Source: Bacillota bacterium (GTDB lineage Bacteria > Bacillota > Clostridia > Peptostreptococcales > Anaerovoracaceae). Taken from it: DNA of 5,006 nt. Below are positions 4,509 through 5,006 of the stretch, one piece after another. The stretch is taken from the NCBI GenBank assembly GCA_017621195.1, contig JAGATO010000280.1:1-5006 (forward strand), read 5' to 3'. The notes beneath the pieces were generated by a model that had not been told where the DNA came from, did not search any database, and saw only the letters and a program-made list of their open reading frames with translations. The position numbers and the translations under genes are program-made. Position 1 is the stretch's first letter. Each line of letters begins with the position of its first letter.

Positions 4509-5006
4509 ATGAAAAGAACGGAGAGAGTAGGTGCCATGCTGCAGATCCTGCGGGAAAATCCTAACAAAGTGTTTTCCCTGGGACATTTCTGCGACATGTT
4601 TGACTGTGCCAAATCCAGTCTCAGTGAGGATGTGTCCGCAGCGAAACGCGCCCTGGAGATTTCCGGGTTCGGGCGGATCGAGACGTCCGCGGGAGCCAAG
4701 GGGGGATTGAAGTACATTCCTTCCATTTCCAAATCGGCGGCGGACCGGATTCTGACGGAACTGGAGGACAAGCTCCGTGAAAAGGAACGCATTCTGGCCA
4801 ATGGCTTTTTATACACGTCGGATATCATGTTCGGTCCGGGGATATCCAAAAGCGTGGGACAGATCTTTGCAAAGAAATTCGAAAACGCGGGGGCGGATTA
4901 CGTGGTCACCGTGGAGACCAAAGGAATCCCGGCTGCCCTCATGACGGCGGAAATGCTGAATCTGCCGCTGGTTGTTCTGCGCCGCGAAAGCAAGATCTCC
5001 GAGGGC
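4509..5006 (+). CDS. purR: Pur operon regulator PurR (Bacillus type), N-terminal part
   Basis: PurR is a cytoplasmic DNA-binding regulator of purine synthesis and salvage genes that responds to PRPP. It is unrelated to the LacI-type PurR of enterobacteria. The first 166 residues are present of about 270-285 expected; the gene runs off the right edge in frame. MKRTERVGAMLQILRENPNKVFSL begins a winged helix, with the HTH around 22-50 (FCDMFDCAKSSLSEDVSAAK), followed by the wing GRIETSAGAKGGLKYIP (55-71). A phosphoribosyltransferase-like domain follows, with GFLYTSDIMFGPGISKSVGQIFA (99-121), the sheet DYVVTVETKGIPAALMTAEMLNLPLVVLRR, and KISEG at the edge. The PRPP-binding loop should lie just beyond. 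The start at 4509-4511 has GGAGG (4496-4500) 8 nt upstream. It has its own promoter and is divergent from murC. Confidence 0.95.
   Translation, partial: MKRTERVGAMLQILRENPNKVFSLGHFCDMFDCAKSSLSEDVSAAKRALEISGFGRIETSAGAKGGLKYIPSISKSAADRILTELEDKLREKERILANGFLYTSDIMFGPGISKSVGQIFAKKFENAGADYVVTVETKGIPAALMTAEMLNLPLVVLRRESKISEG

Noticed and set aside
4151..4849. A 232-codon minus-strand open frame across murC start, the intergenic region and purR
   Set aside because: It overlaps two well-supported genes and their promoters. The intergenic part is A/T-run translation (F, Y and S runs) with no start signal.

Overview
The window reads as an ordinary chromosomal segment of a low-to-mid GC Gram-positive (Firmicutes/Bacillota) bacterium, most likely a clostridial-type anaerobe. 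The reasons are strong AGGAGG-type ribosome binding sites on every gene, a T-box tRNA-sensing leader, a Bacillus-type PurR (winged helix fused to a phosphoribosyltransferase-like domain) and a lipoprotein-anchored ABC binding protein. I could not place it to genus.

Layout, left to right. Positions 1-2444 hold three minus-strand genes of one ABC importer. Reading in the direction of transcription they are a substrate-binding lipoprotein (1413-2444), a permease (370-1326) and an ATPase (1-369, cut by the window edge). The permease stop codon directly abuts the ATPase start. The binding protein and permease are separated by 86 bp that contain a very stable hairpin with a UNCG-type tetraloop. Upstream of the binding protein, 2541-2813 is a complete T-box leader with Stem I, specifier loop, Stem III, an antiterminator with a canonical UGGNACC bulge, and a competing intrinsic terminator. 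A consensus sigma-A promoter (TTGACA-17-TATGAT) drives it. The operon is therefore induced when one particular tRNA is uncharged, meaning when the cell lacks one amino acid. The specifier can be read as AUG (Met) or UGG (Trp). The discriminator-pairing base of the T-box bulge (U, expecting A73) favours Met, whereas the protein family is usually labelled tryptophan-type (TrpXYZ).

Next comes murC (2880-4268, minus), encoding the UDP-N-acetylmuramate:L-alanine ligase of peptidoglycan synthesis. Its terminator hairpin overlaps the promoter of the T-box operon. A 240-bp divergent regulatory region (4269-4508) separates murC from purR (4509 to the right edge, plus strand), the purine regulator, which is cut at the window end. 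This region contains an extended -10 promoter for murC, a consensus promoter for purR, and three inverted repeats placed like operators.

I see no mobile element, CRISPR array, rRNA, tRNA or phage gene. The novelty here is in regulation: the amino acid identity of the T-box, the terminator/promoter overlap, and the palindromes between murC and purR. I do not see an undescribed multi-gene system.
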